Source: Nonomuraea purpurea
Lineage (GTDB): Bacteria > Actinomycetota > Actinomycetes > Streptosporangiales > Streptosporangiaceae
Assembly: GCF_042650645.1 (NCBI RefSeq)
Contig: NZ_JBHSBI010000020.1
Location: forward strand, 1-64,000
Length of the DNA: 64,000 nucleotides
Direction of reading: 5' to 3'
The notes under the pieces were generated by a model that saw only the letters and a program-made list of their open reading frames with translations, did not search any database and was not told the DNA's origin. Position 1 is the first letter of the stretch; each line of letters opens with the position of its first letter. Both the position numbers and the translations under genes were made by a program. This document shows positions 8,985 to 17,883 of this stretch, piece after piece.

Positions 8985-9410
8985 TTATGCGCCGACGCCG
9001 ACCCATTCGGTCTCGCCGTCGGCGAACAACTGATGTTTCCAGATCGGGACCTGCCCTTTCAGGTCGTCGATCAGGCGGCGCGAGGCTTTGAACGCCTCGT
9101 CCCTGTGCGGCGCGGCCACCGCGACGACCACCGCCGTGTCGCCCAGCTCCAGATCGCCGACCCGGTGGACGGCGGCCAGGGCCGTCACGGGGAAGTCGGC
9201 CGCCACCTTCTCGGCCACACTGCGCAGTTCGGCCTCGGCCGTGGGGTGCGCGGAGTAGGAGAGCCTGGTCACCGGTTTTCCCTGATCCTGCTCGCGGACG
9301 GTGCCCACGAAGATCACGGTGCCGCCCGAGGCGTGGTCGCCCACGGCGGCCAGCACCTCGTCAACCGACAGCGGGGTGTCACGAATGCCGAGCAACCGGA
9401 TGACGTCCAC
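8985..9410 (-). CDS. moaE: molybdopterin synthase catalytic subunit MoaE, 141 aa
   Basis: Large subunit of molybdopterin synthase, which moves sulfur from thiocarboxylated MoaD to precursor Z during molybdenum cofactor synthesis. Family motifs are visible: GGTVIFVGTVRE near residue 28, HRVGDLELGD near 82, APHRDEAF near 100, and VPIWKHQ near 120 with the catalytic Lys. Full length. No moaD is adjacent. The moeZ gene at 45883-47064 encodes an enzyme that can thiocarboxylate the MoaD partner. Confidence 0.93.
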   Translation of the reverse strand: MDVIRLLGIRDTPLSVDEVLAAVGDHASGGTVIFVGTVREQDQGKPVTRLSYSAHPTAEAELRSVAEKVAADFPVTALAAVHRVGDLELGDTAVVVAVAAPHRDEAFKASRRLIDDLKGQVPIWKHQLFADGETEWVGVGA

Positions 9411-9470
9411 GGAAAAAGCCTACCAACAACGGGAAACCCCCCGTTGACCTGCCGGTTCGCCGTCGTGCTG

Positions 9471-10559
9471 TCACTGGCGGCGTTTCTTGCGGACCTGGCG
9501 GACGATCGCGGCGGTGCCGATGACGGCCACGGTGGCGCCGGCCGCGGTGAGCGTGGCCTCCTTGACGGGCAGCCGCCTGCCGACCACGGTCGTCCTGTTC
9601 TCCCGCAGCTCCAGGAGTTGCTCGAACGCGGCCTCGTTCGTCCATGAGGGCTTCCAGCCCGCCTCGCGCAGCGCCACGCAGTCGACGACCCACGGGTAGA
9701 CCACGTAGTGCAGGTCGGTGGCGGGCGCCGGGGTGACGCCGAGCCTGTGCAGGCGCTGGGCCGTGCCGAACGTCAGCCCCGCGGGCAGTTCGAGGCCGCG
9801 GATGCCGGACAGCTCCTCGACCTGCTCCTGCTCCAGCCATCCGTCGGAGCCGACCGCCACCACGCCCGTGACGACGCCGCGCGCCGCCAGGTCCAGCGCC
9901 GAGATCAGGTCGTCGATGTGGCAGAACTGCCAGTGCGGGCTGCAGCCCTTGACGGTCAGGAGCCTGGGCGACTCGAAGTGGCGGGTGATCACGGTGTCGA
10001 CGCCCGGGCCGACGACCGCGGCAGGGCGCAGCACGGTGACCTCCAGGCCCGGATGGCTGCGCAGCGACCTGCGTACCAGGGACTCGATCTCCAGGTAGTC
10101 GCCCACGACGCCGGTGTCGGGTTCGGCCGCCACAGGGGCGTCCTCGGGCAGCGGGACCTCGTTGTCGGGCGCGGCGCCGTACACCATCGCGCTCGTGACC
10201 AGCACGACCCGCCGCACGCGCGCCGCGGCGCTGGCCGTCAGCACGGTCTGGGCGGCCCGCAGGTTGTAGGCCCGCCGCTCCCCTGGATCGGAATCGACGG
10301 CGTAGTCTCCCGCCAGATGGACCAGGACGTCGATGTCGGAGATCCGGTTCGCCAAGAGCGGATCCCGTACGTCGATCACTCTCCACGTGGCTTCCTGAAG
10401 GTCGCCGCGCTGCTCGTCGATGGCCACCACCCTGCGGAAATCCGCGGAGGATACGAGCTTCGAGAGCAGCTCACGGCCAAGGCCGGAGGCCGCGCCCGTG
10501 ACGGCGACGACGGGTTGGCGCGGGCGTTTCGAGGTAGGCACCAGGTCCTCACTTTGCAC
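9471..10559 (-). CDS. NAD(P)-binding epimerase-like protein with basic C-terminal anchor, 362 aa
   Basis: Extended short-chain dehydrogenase fold. The Rossmann glycine motif TGAASGLG is at about residue 20. Where active enzymes carry YxxxK this protein reads YLEIE (GDYLEIES), so the catalytic Lys is absent; VLRP follows as usual. The C-terminus (about 335-355) is hydrophobic and ends in a very basic tail (RQVRKKRRQ), suggesting membrane attachment or binding to an acidic partner. A binding or regulatory role is more likely than epimerase activity. It is divergent from the zincin gene at 10624. Confidence 0.8.
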   Translation of the reverse strand: MQSEDLVPTSKRPRQPVVAVTGAASGLGRELLSKLVSSADFRRVVAIDEQRGDLQEATWRVIDVRDPLLANRISDIDVLVHLAGDYAVDSDPGERRAYNLRAAQTVLTASAAARVRRVVLVTSAMVYGAAPDNEVPLPEDAPVAAEPDTGVVGDYLEIESLVRRSLRSHPGLEVTVLRPAAVVGPGVDTVITRHFESPRLLTVKGCSPHWQFCHIDDLISALDLAARGVVTGVVAVGSDGWLEQEQVEELSGIRGLELPAGLTFGTAQRLHRLGVTPAPATDLHYVVYPWVVDCVALREAGWKPSWTNEAAFEQLLELRENRTTVVGRRLPVKEATLTAAGATVAVIGTAAIVRQVRKKRRQ

Positions 10560-10623
10560 TGATCCGCCGTAGGACGACTAACGTGGCGGATGTGGACTCC
10601 TCCATCCTGCACGAGGTAGAGCG

Positions 10624-11877
10624 GTGACTGACCTGCCAGGTCGCGAAAACGACCCTAACGAGAATCCGTTCGCCATGTTCGGCAACCCTGAGCAGATGGC
10701 TCAGGCGATGCGCCAGTTCGCCGACATGCTGTCGGCGTCCCAGGGTTCAGGCCCTGTCAACTGGGACATGGCGAAGAACATCGCCCGTCACGCCGTGGTC
10801 GCCGAAGGCGATCCGAGCGTCATGGAAGGCGAGCGCCGCCAGATCGTCGAGGCGCTCAGCCTGGCCGATCTGTGGCTGAACGAGGCGACGACGCTGCCGA
10901 GCGGCGTGTCGAGCCCGCAGGCCTGGAGCCGGTCCGAATGGATCGAGAACACGATCCCGGTCTGGCGCAAGCTCTGCGAGCCGATCGCCGAACGCATGGT
11001 CGAAACCATGGGCGGCGCACTGGGCGGCCCCGGGCTGCCTCCCGAGGCCCAGCAGATGGCCGGGCCGCTGATGGGCATGCTCAAACAGATGGGCGGCATG
11101 ATGGTCGGCCAGCAGATCGGGCAGGCGCTCGGTTCGCTGGCCCGCGAGGTGGTCGGCACCACCGACATCGGCCTGCCGCTGTCCGACAAGGCCGCGCTGC
11201 TGCCCGGGGGCATCGCCTCGTTCAGCGAGGGCCTGGAGGTCCCCGGCGACGAGATCAGGCTTTATCTGGCGCTGCGCGAGGCCGCGCACCACCGGCTGTT
11301 CCAGCACGTTCCATGGCTGCGCTCGCACCTGTTCGGGGCGGTCGAAGAGTACGCCAAGGGCATCACGGTCGACACTTCGGCGCTCGAGGAGCAGATTCGC
11401 GGCCTCGACATCAACAACCCCGAGGCGATCCAGGAGGCGCTGAGCGGGGGCAACCTGCTCAAGCCTGAGGAGACCGAGCGGCAGAAGGCCGCGCTGGCGC
11501 GGCTGGAGACGATGCTCGCGCTGGTCGAGGGGTGGGTGGCCACCGTGGTCGACCACGCCGCGGAGGGCAAGCTGCCCTCGGCCGTCGCCCTGGCCGAGAC
11601 CGTACGCCGCCGCCGTGCGACGGGCGGTCCCGCCGAGCTGACGTTCGGGACGCTGGTGGGGCTGGAGCTGCGGCCGAGGCGGTTGCGCGAGGCGGGGGCG
11701 CTGTGGCGCGCGCTGGAGAGCGAGCGCGGGGTCGACGGCCGCGACGCCCTGTGGGGTCACCCCGACCTGATGCCGACGGCGGAAGACCTCGACGATCCAG
11801 AGGCGTTCGTCCGCGGCGAGGCCGCCTGGGACATCTCCCAGCTCGAGGCCAAGCCTGACGAGGGCGACGAGAGTTGA
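10624..11877 (+). CDS. zinc-dependent metalloprotease-like protein (Zincin_2 / DUF2342), 417 aa
   Basis: Actinobacterial protein of the Zincin_2 family. The motif REAAHHRLF (about residue 220) takes the place of HExxH in classical zincins. A Gly/Met/Gln-rich segment (about 135-170) precedes it. The start is GTG at 10624 with GAGG upstream. The stop overlaps the TTG start of the NUDIX gene (TTGA), so the two form an operon. Proteolytic activity is a family prediction only. Confidence 0.85.
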   Translation: MTDLPGRENDPNENPFAMFGNPEQMAQAMRQFADMLSASQGSGPVNWDMAKNIARHAVVAEGDPSVMEGERRQIVEALSLADLWLNEATTLPSGVSSPQAWSRSEWIENTIPVWRKLCEPIAERMVETMGGALGGPGLPPEAQQMAGPLMGMLKQMGGMMVGQQIGQALGSLAREVVGTTDIGLPLSDKAALLPGGIASFSEGLEVPGDEIRLYLALREAAHHRLFQHVPWLRSHLFGAVEEYAKGITVDTSALEEQIRGLDINNPEAIQEALSGGNLLKPEETERQKAALARLETMLALVEGWVATVVDHAAEGKLPSAVALAETVRRRRATGGPAELTFGTLVGLELRPRRLREAGALWRALESERGVDGRDALWGHPDLMPTAEDLDDPEAFVRGEAAWDISQLEAKPDEGDES

Positions 11878-12434
11878 GCCTGCACCACGACGCGCAGGCG
11901 GTGCTGTCCGCTTGGACCGCGCCAACGCCCGAGGAAGAGGCGCTGCGGGCCGAGTTCCTCGGCCATCTGCGCTCCCATGACGACGCCATGCTGCGCGAAT
12001 GTGTGCCTGGGCACCTGACGGCGACGACCGCGGTGCTGTCGCACGACGGTTCCCAGGTGCTGCTCACGCTGCACCCGAAGGCCAAGATGTGGCTGCCGAT
12101 GGGCGGCCACTGCGAGCTCTCCGACAGGTCGCTGGCGGACGCCGCCCTCCGGGAAGCCTGGGAAGAGTCCGGAATTTCAGGACTTGAGCTGCTGCCTGGG
12201 CCGCTGGCGGTCGACAAACACGTCGTATGGTGTCATCCGCCGCACAGCTACCACCTCGACGTCGAGTACGCGGCCGTCGCCCCTCCCGGCGCCGAGGCCG
12301 TGATCAGCGAGGAGTCGCTGGACCTGCGCTGGTTCCCCGTCGGAGAGATCCCCGAGCTGTCCGACGCGGCGACGCGGCGACTGGCCGCACGTGGACAGGC
12401 CGCCCTTACTCTGCGCTCACGTCCGGTTGGCTAG
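11874..12434 (+). CDS. NUDIX hydrolase, 186 aa
   Basis: Contains a complete Nudix box at residues 78-100: G-x5-E-x7-REAWEESG, with all metal-binding Glu residues present. The family hydrolyses nucleoside diphosphate-linked compounds; the substrate cannot be told from sequence. Start is TTG at 11874, overlapping the stop of the upstream gene by 4 bases. The following membrane phosphatase gene starts 35 bases after its stop. Confidence 0.9.
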   Translation: MSLHHDAQAVLSAWTAPTPEEEALRAEFLGHLRSHDDAMLRECVPGHLTATTAVLSHDGSQVLLTLHPKAKMWLPMGGHCELSDRSLADAALREAWEESGISGLELLPGPLAVDKHVVWCHPPHSYHLDVEYAAVAPPGAEAVISEESLDLRWFPVGEIPELSDAATRRLAARGQAALTLRSRPVG

Positions 12435-12469
12435 AGTCTCCTCCTGGGACGTTCCATGAGGGGGTCCGA

Positions 12470-13456
12470 GTGGAGACTTCTGCCGTCGGCGGCACGATCG
12501 TCACACCAGCTCGCAAGCGACGGAAGTTCCCCGGCGCGATGCTCACGTGGCTGGCCGTGACCCCGTTCGCGGCCTGGGCCGTGGTCAGGGTCGCGGGGCT
12601 GGAGCGGGGCTCGCTGCCCACGCAGATCATGACGGCCACGCCGTACGCGGCGGCCGGTTCGCTGATCCCCCTCATGATCGCCGCGGTCGGCCGCAAACGC
12701 GCCGCGACCGCCGTCGCGCTGCTCTCCTCCGCCGCGCTCGGGTTCAGCGTGCTGCCCAGGGCATTGGGGACGGCCGAGGCCACGACGGGCCGGCCGCTGA
12801 AGGTCATGACGATCAACATGCTGTTCGGCAGGGCCGATCCCGCCACGATCGTGAAGCTGGTACGCGAGTTCGACCCCGACGTGCTGAGCACGCAGGAACT
12901 GACGCCGGGGGCGGTCTCCGACCTGGACGCGGCCGGGCTCAAGGTGCTGATGCCCCATAGGGTGCTGGAGGACGAGTGGAACGCCAGCGGCAGCGGGCTC
13001 TACTCCAAGCACGCGTTGCGGCCGCTCCTGGGCATGGGGAGGTCGTTCGGGCACAACATGCCCGCCGCGCGCATCTCACTGCCCGGCGGGAAACCGGTCG
13101 ATTTCGTGGACGTGCATCCGTTCCCGCCGCTCGGCCCGCGCGTCACCGACTGGAACGCGTCCCTGGAGTCCCTGCCCTCCGCCTCGCCCGACCAGGTGCG
13201 GATCCTGGCCGGCGACTTCAACGCCTCCCTCGACCACGCCGCCCTGCGCAAACTGCTCGACAGGGGCTACAAGGACGCGGCCGACCAGGTGGGAGCCGGT
13301 CTGATCCCCACATGGCCGGCCAACAAGCGGGTGCCGCCGATCATCACGATCGACCACGTGCTGGTGGACCATCGGGTGGGGGTGCAGGAGGTCAGCGTGC
13401 GCGACGTGCCGGGCACCGACCATCGCGCCGTGCTGGCCGAGCTCACCGTGCCCTGA
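12470..13456 (+). CDS. VanJ-like membrane-anchored endonuclease/exonuclease/phosphatase family protein, 328 aa
   Basis: Three N-terminal hydrophobic segments (about residues 24-44, 53-73, 78-97) are followed by an EEP-fold domain, predicted to lie outside the cell. Active-site motifs are present: TINMLFG, the Glu in STQELTP, GDFNASLDH and the terminal GTDHRAV. This layout matches the teicoplanin-resistance protein VanJ and relatives, which are thought to act on lipid-linked pyrophosphates at the membrane. Start is GTG at 12470 with GAGGGGG upstream. The 3' end overlaps the convergent next gene by 14 bases. The substrate is inferred. Confidence 0.8.
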   Translation: METSAVGGTIVTPARKRRKFPGAMLTWLAVTPFAAWAVVRVAGLERGSLPTQIMTATPYAAAGSLIPLMIAAVGRKRAATAVALLSSAALGFSVLPRALGTAEATTGRPLKVMTINMLFGRADPATIVKLVREFDPDVLSTQELTPGAVSDLDAAGLKVLMPHRVLEDEWNASGSGLYSKHALRPLLGMGRSFGHNMPAARISLPGGKPVDFVDVHPFPPLGPRVTDWNASLESLPSASPDQVRILAGDFNASLDHAALRKLLDRGYKDAADQVGAGLIPTWPANKRVPPIITIDHVLVDHRVGVQEVSVRDVPGTDHRAVLAELTVP

Positions 13457-14033
13457 TCAGCGCCCTGGTGTTGTCCCAGCCTTCGAGCCCCGGGTCGAGG
13501 CGTTCGACGTCTTCGCGGGTGCGCAGGCGGTGCCAGCCCGGGGTGGTGGCGACCCGGCGCGGGCCGGGGGCCTGGGCGCGGAGTGTGGTCACGATGCCGG
13601 CGTCGTCCAGGTCTGGGTCGGCCCAGGCGGGCGGCGGGAGGGCGCAGGCCATGGCGACCGCGCCGCCGTTCTCCGCGGGGCAGATCGTGATCTCTGCCCT
13701 GCCCAGTTCCCTGAACAGCTTGCCGACCAGCAGGGGCGGCAGGTCGGGCGCGTCGGCGGCGATCACGGCGGCCTGGTCGGCGTGGAGGCGGCCGAGGATG
13801 GTTTTCAGGGGTTCGTCGTCTTTTATGGTGATCACTTCGGTGCCCGGCCAGACGATCTCGTCCAGCTCGGGGACGCTGGTGATCAGTACGGGGGTGACGA
13901 GCTCGAGGCCGGCGACCATCTCGTAGGTGTCCTCGGCGACCGCCTCGAGGAACTCCGCCGGGTCGACGCCCGGGGGCGCAGCCTGCTGGACCATGTGCTG
14001 TCGTACCAGGACCGCGGCGATGCGCGTCAACAC
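13443..14033 (-). CDS. DUF2064 / nucleotidyltransferase-fold-like protein, 196 aa
   Basis: The second half carries AADAPDLPP followed by CPAENGGAVAMAC, resembling the D-x-P-D-L-P and PAEDGG motifs of the DUF2064/CofC-like nucleotidyltransferase fold. The N-terminal part (TPVLITSVPELDEIV) is consistent with a Rossmann-like sheet. The GTG start at 14033 overlaps the stop of the upstream metallopeptidase gene; a TTG at 14030 has better spacing from GGAGG. Family membership is tentative and substrate unknown. Confidence 0.6.
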   Translation of the reverse strand: MLTRIAAVLVRQHMVQQAAPPGVDPAEFLEAVAEDTYEMVAGLELVTPVLITSVPELDEIVWPGTEVITIKDDEPLKTILGRLHADQAAVIAADAPDLPPLLVGKLFRELGRAEITICPAENGGAVAMACALPPPAWADPDLDDAGIVTTLRAQAPGPRRVATTPGWHRLRTREDVERLDPGLEGWDNTRALIRAR

Positions 14034-14542
14034 TCCTCCGGTGCGGTGTGGGCCCCGGCGGAGAAGCCCTCCAGGAACCCGCGTGCCCGCTCCGCCTTGG
14101 GATACTGTTCTACCAGCGCCCAGAACTTGGCCCCATGGCTGGGCACCAGCAGGTGCACGAGCTCGTGGATGATCACGTAGTTGATGACCCACTCCGGCAG
14201 GCCCTTGAGCCGCGTCGAGATCCTGATCGTGCCGTTCTCGGGGGTGCACGAACCCCAGCGGTGCTGCTGGTTGTCGACCCAGCGCACGCTCACGGGCTCG
14301 GGCGCTCCGTCGAGGTACTTGGCCGACAGCTCCTTGGCTCTTTCCAGCAGGGCCTCGTCGGTGGGCCTTCGCCGGCGTTCCTTGGCGGCCAGGCGATCCA
14401 GCATCCGGCTCACCCACTCATCCGCGTCTTCGCCGCTCAGCCAGGCGGGCAGGAGCACGATCGTCTTGTCGCCGTCGCGGTAGGCGGAAACCGTACGCCG
14501 GCGACGAGAACTGCGACGAACCTCGACTGTCTCGGGGGGCAC
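14027..14542 (-). CDS. YgjP-like (SprT-type) metallopeptidase, 171 aa
   Basis: M48-related zinc metallopeptidase. WGSCTPENGTIRIS (about residues 95-108) and HELVHLLVPSHGAKFW (about 125-140) are hallmarks of the YgjP family; the HExxH is HELVH, with a third ligand in the following SHG. Cytosolic, no signal peptide. The N-terminus is basic (VEVRRSSRRRRTVS). The stop overlaps the start of the downstream DUF2064-like gene. Target proteins are unknown. Confidence 0.88.
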   Translation of the reverse strand: MPPETVEVRRSSRRRRTVSAYRDGDKTIVLLPAWLSGEDADEWVSRMLDRLAAKERRRRPTDEALLERAKELSAKYLDGAPEPVSVRWVDNQQHRWGSCTPENGTIRISTRLKGLPEWVINYVIIHELVHLLVPSHGAKFWALVEQYPKAERARGFLEGFSAGAHTAPEEC

Positions 14543-15126
14543 ATATGCACGTTAGCCGAGACTGGCGAAATTCCACAGAGGGTGGACGTTGTTTCTGCTG
14601 GTCAGATGATTAAGAGCGGGTGAATTTGGGCATGCGCCTTTCCCGATGTGCGGACGGCCAGATCCGGGGCCGGGTGTCGGGCTGGGGCTGGTCGGGGTGC
14701 GGATTCCCATCTCAGCTTGGGTTTTCCTGGCTTGATGGTCTTGGTTGGGGGGTGGTTTGGGGTGGGTTGTGGCTTTGGATGGGGTCTTAAAGATCTTCGT
14801 TTCGGTGGGTGACGTGTCCGATATTTGGTCATCTTTCGTGAAAGATTGATTTACCAGACCTTTATCTTCTGCTTCCACGTCCGCACCGAACACCTTGTCT
14901 TGTCACCTTCGCCCCGGCCATCCCACGCCCCGGGCGCCCTTGCGGCCTCGATGCCCCGCGCCGACCTGACCTCATAGGGGACACCCCACCTCGGCCGGTT
15001 CCGTCCACCGGTGCGCTCCCTGCCCTGATCATCGGTTTCTCCACAGGACGCCCCTGGGGGGAGAGTTATCCACAGGCGCGCCAGAACCGGCTCGGGATCT
15101 TGCTCCGGCGTGGAAACCTTCCCGCC
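14543..15126. other. divergent intergenic region, 584 bp
   Basis: No gene recognised. It separates the minus-strand YgjP gene from the plus-strand ThiF gene and should hold both promoters. Part of it (14640-14870) is less GC-rich than its surroundings. It contains a run of G tracts (14747-14784) and a palindrome ATCTTTC-GT-GAAAGAT (14831-14846). I could not place a convincing -35/-10 pair. Confidence 0.4.
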
Positions 15127-16482
15127 ATGAGGCCACGAGTTAAGCCCGCCCTCCGGCGCATCATGCGCGACGAGCAGACTCTCCAGTACGGCGTACACCC
15201 CCTCAGGGCGATCACGCTGAGCGGCCTGACGCCGCGTGTCCGCAGGTGGCTCGAAAACCTCGACGGCACCCGCGACCTGGAGCGCGTCCTGCACGAGGCG
15301 GCCGCCGCCGGGCTCGACGAGAGCCGCGCCAAGTCCCTGCTCGACGAGCTCACCTCCCAAGGCGCTCTCCACGACGCCGCCATCAGCCCCGGGCCCCTGC
15401 GCGATCTTTCCCTGGCCGAACGAGATCGCTTGAGACCAGATCTCGACGCCCTCGACCTCGACTCCACCGCTCCGGAGGGCGGCCTGTCGATCCTGGGGCG
15501 TCGCAGGGGAATGCGGGTGCGCGTCTACGGTGCCGGCCGTGTGGGCGCCCAGATCGTCGCCCTGCTGGCCGCCGCCGGGATCGGCAACATCCGGGTCTTC
15601 GATTCCGGCCCCGTGCGTCCCAGGGACATCACGCCAGGCGGGCTGACATGGGCGGAGATAGGGCTGTCGCGCGAGGAGGGCGCCGTGGCGGTGGCCAGAA
15701 GGCTCACCTCCGGCTCCCGCAACACGACGGGATCCGCCTCCCGCAACACCGTTGGACACGCCCCTCGCGGCACTACCGGTCCGGCTCCCCGCGGCGTCGC
15801 CGAAGTCGTCTCCCGTAACGGCGGCGCCACCAGGTCCACGCCCCGACGCGCCACCCCCGCCCTCCCCGGCACCGCGGCGGCCTCGCCCCAGGGCCGCCCT
15901 GTGCCTTGCCCTGAAGACGTGGGCCCCGGCTCCCCCGATCCCCATGTCCACGAACTGGAGGTGATCGCACCGGCGGTGAACGCGTTGGCCGGTGGGCCGT
16001 ACCTCGGTGACAAGTGGGACCGTCCCGACCTCGTCATACTCGCGCCCGTGACCCCGCTCGACGGTGTCCTGGTCAATGAGCTGATCTCACTGTCCATCCC
16101 CCACATGCCGGCGTCCGCGTTCGAAGGGCATGGGATCGTCGGGCCGCTGGTCCTGCCGCGCCAGTCGGCCTGCCTGCACTGCCTCGACCTGACGCGTCGC
16201 GACAGCGATCCGGCGTGGCCGATCGTGACCGCCAGGGTCGGCGGCTATCCGCCCGGCGAGATCGCCTGCGGGTCGGCGCTCGCGGCGGCGGTGGCGGCCG
16301 AAGCAACGGGTCACGCGCTGGCGTTCCTGGACGGCAAACCCTCGGCTGTGACCAACAGCACAATGGACATATCACCCGATTGGCGCTGGAAAAGGCAGGC
16401 ATGGCGGGTACACCCCCAATGTCGTTGTATGCGAAACAATCCTTATTCGCTAAGAATGGTCATGGCACCCGACCGCGACTGA
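15127..16482 (+). CDS. ThiF/E1-like protein with N-terminal winged-helix (RRE-like) region, 451 aa
   Basis: Residues 20-85 look like the small winged-helix domain seen in peptide-binding cyclodehydratase-type proteins. Residues 130-160 form a ThiF/E1-like Rossmann segment (VRVYGAGRVGAQI). A low-complexity Arg/Asn/Thr/Pro-rich stretch (about 194-270) interrupts the fold. The C-terminal half carries paired cysteines (CLHC near 350 and CRC near the end) that probably bind zinc. ATG 15127 is chosen over an upstream TTG because the protein then begins MRPRVKPALRR. There is no RiPP precursor or modifying gene beside it, so the substrate is unknown. Confidence 0.75.
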   Translation: MRPRVKPALRRIMRDEQTLQYGVHPLRAITLSGLTPRVRRWLENLDGTRDLERVLHEAAAAGLDESRAKSLLDELTSQGALHDAAISPGPLRDLSLAERDRLRPDLDALDLDSTAPEGGLSILGRRRGMRVRVYGAGRVGAQIVALLAAAGIGNIRVFDSGPVRPRDITPGGLTWAEIGLSREEGAVAVARRLTSGSRNTTGSASRNTVGHAPRGTTGPAPRGVAEVVSRNGGATRSTPRRATPALPGTAAASPQGRPVPCPEDVGPGSPDPHVHELEVIAPAVNALAGGPYLGDKWDRPDLVILAPVTPLDGVLVNELISLSIPHMPASAFEGHGIVGPLVLPRQSACLHCLDLTRRDSDPAWPIVTARVGGYPPGEIACGSALAAAVAAEATGHALAFLDGKPSAVTNSTMDISPDWRWKRQAWRVHPQCRCMRNNPYSLRMVMAPDRD

Positions 16483-16545
16483 CGTGCTCAGGAGACGACC
16501 ACGAAGGGGGGAAGCGGCATCTCTGCCGAGGTTCCGCGCATCAGT

Positions 16546-17883
16546 GTGAGCGATCTTCCGCGCCGTGCTGTGACGCGTTCAGCCAAGCTGGCCACGCTTC
16601 CGCTCGGATTCGCGGGCCGCGCCGCCTTGGGGCTTGGCAAGCGCCTGGGCGGCAAGTCCGCCGAACTGGTGGCCCAGGAGGTGCAGCAGCGTACCGCCGA
16701 GCAGATCTTCAAAGTCCTCGGCGAGCTCAAGGGCGGCGCGATGAAGCTCGGGCAGGCGCTGTCGATCTTCGAGGCGGCGCTGCCGCAGGAGGTCGTCGCC
16801 CCCTACCGCGCCACGCTGACCAAGCTGCAGGACGCCGCTCCCCCGCTTCCCGTGTCCACGGTTCACAAGGTCCTGACCGAGCAACTGGGCGACGACTGGC
16901 GGGAGAACTTCCTGTCGTTCGACGACCAGCCGACCGCCGCCGCGTCGATCGGCCAGGTCCACAAGGCCGTGTGGCACGACGGCCGGGAGGTGGCCGTCAA
17001 GATCCAGTACCCGGGGGCGGGCAAGGCGCTGCTCGGCGACTTCGCCCAGCTGGCCCGGCTGGGGAAGCTGTTCGGCGTGCTGCTGCCGGGCCTCGACATG
17101 AAGTCCGTGCTGTCGGAGCTGCGTGAGCGGGTCGCCGAGGAGCTCGACTATTTCAGAGAGGCGGAGGCCCAGCATGCCTTCGCGCTCGAGTTCGACGGGG
17201 ATCCCGACTTCCATGTCCCGGACGTGGTCGCGGCGAACGAAATGGTGCTGGTCAGCGAGTGGATGGACGGCACCCCGCTGTCCCGCGTCATCACCGAAGG
17301 AACCAAGGAGCAGCGCGACCGCGCCGGGCTGCTCTTCGTACGCTTCCTCTTCAGCTCCCCCGCCCGGGTCGGGATGCTCCACGCCGACCCGCACCCCGGC
17401 AACTTCCGCATGCTGGCCAACGGCAAGCTCGGCGTCCTCGACTTCGGCGCCGTCAACCGGCTGCCCGACGGCTACCCCAAGGTCTTCGGGCCGCTCATGC
17501 GGATCTTCAATCAGGGCGACATGAACGCCGTCGTGGCCGGCCTGCGCAAGGAGGGCTTCATCCGCCCGGACGTCGACGTCGACGCCGACGCGCTGCGCGC
17601 CTTCCTCGCGCCGTACGTGGAGCCGACGGCGGTGGAGGAGTTCACGTTCAGCCGGGAGTGGCTCCAGGCCCAGGTGGCCAGCGTGACCGACCTGCGTCCG
17701 ACCAACGTGGTCCGCCAGCTCAACCTTCCGGTGTCGTACGTGCTCATCCACCGGGTCCATGCGGCCGGGGTGGGCGTGCTCTGCCAGTTAGGCACCACGG
17801 CCCGCTTCCGCGACGAGGTCATCCGCTGGGTCCCCGGCTTCTCTGACGACCCTGACGACGAACCCTTGGCAATCGGGGGCTAA
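16546..17883 (+). CDS. ABC1/UbiB-family atypical kinase, 445 aa
   Basis: UbiB/ABC1 family (PF03109). The family KxGQ motif is present as MKLGQALS (about residue 66), followed by the Ala-rich loop AAASIGQVH and the ATP-site Lys in VAVKIQYPG. HADPHPGNF and VLDFGAVNR are the catalytic and metal-binding loops. Members are ATPases or kinases linked to lipid or isoprenoid metabolism. Start GTG 16546; an in-frame stop at 16480 limits extension and the ribosome site is weak. It follows the ThiF-like gene by 63 bases. Confidence 0.88.
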   Translation: MSDLPRRAVTRSAKLATLPLGFAGRAALGLGKRLGGKSAELVAQEVQQRTAEQIFKVLGELKGGAMKLGQALSIFEAALPQEVVAPYRATLTKLQDAAPPLPVSTVHKVLTEQLGDDWRENFLSFDDQPTAAASIGQVHKAVWHDGREVAVKIQYPGAGKALLGDFAQLARLGKLFGVLLPGLDMKSVLSELRERVAEELDYFREAEAQHAFALEFDGDPDFHVPDVVAANEMVLVSEWMDGTPLSRVITEGTKEQRDRAGLLFVRFLFSSPARVGMLHADPHPGNFRMLANGKLGVLDFGAVNRLPDGYPKVFGPLMRIFNQGDMNAVVAGLRKEGFIRPDVDVDADALRAFLAPYVEPTAVEEFTFSREWLQAQVASVTDLRPTNVVRQLNLPVSYVLIHRVHAAGVGVLCQLGTTARFRDEVIRWVPGFSDDPDDEPLAIGG

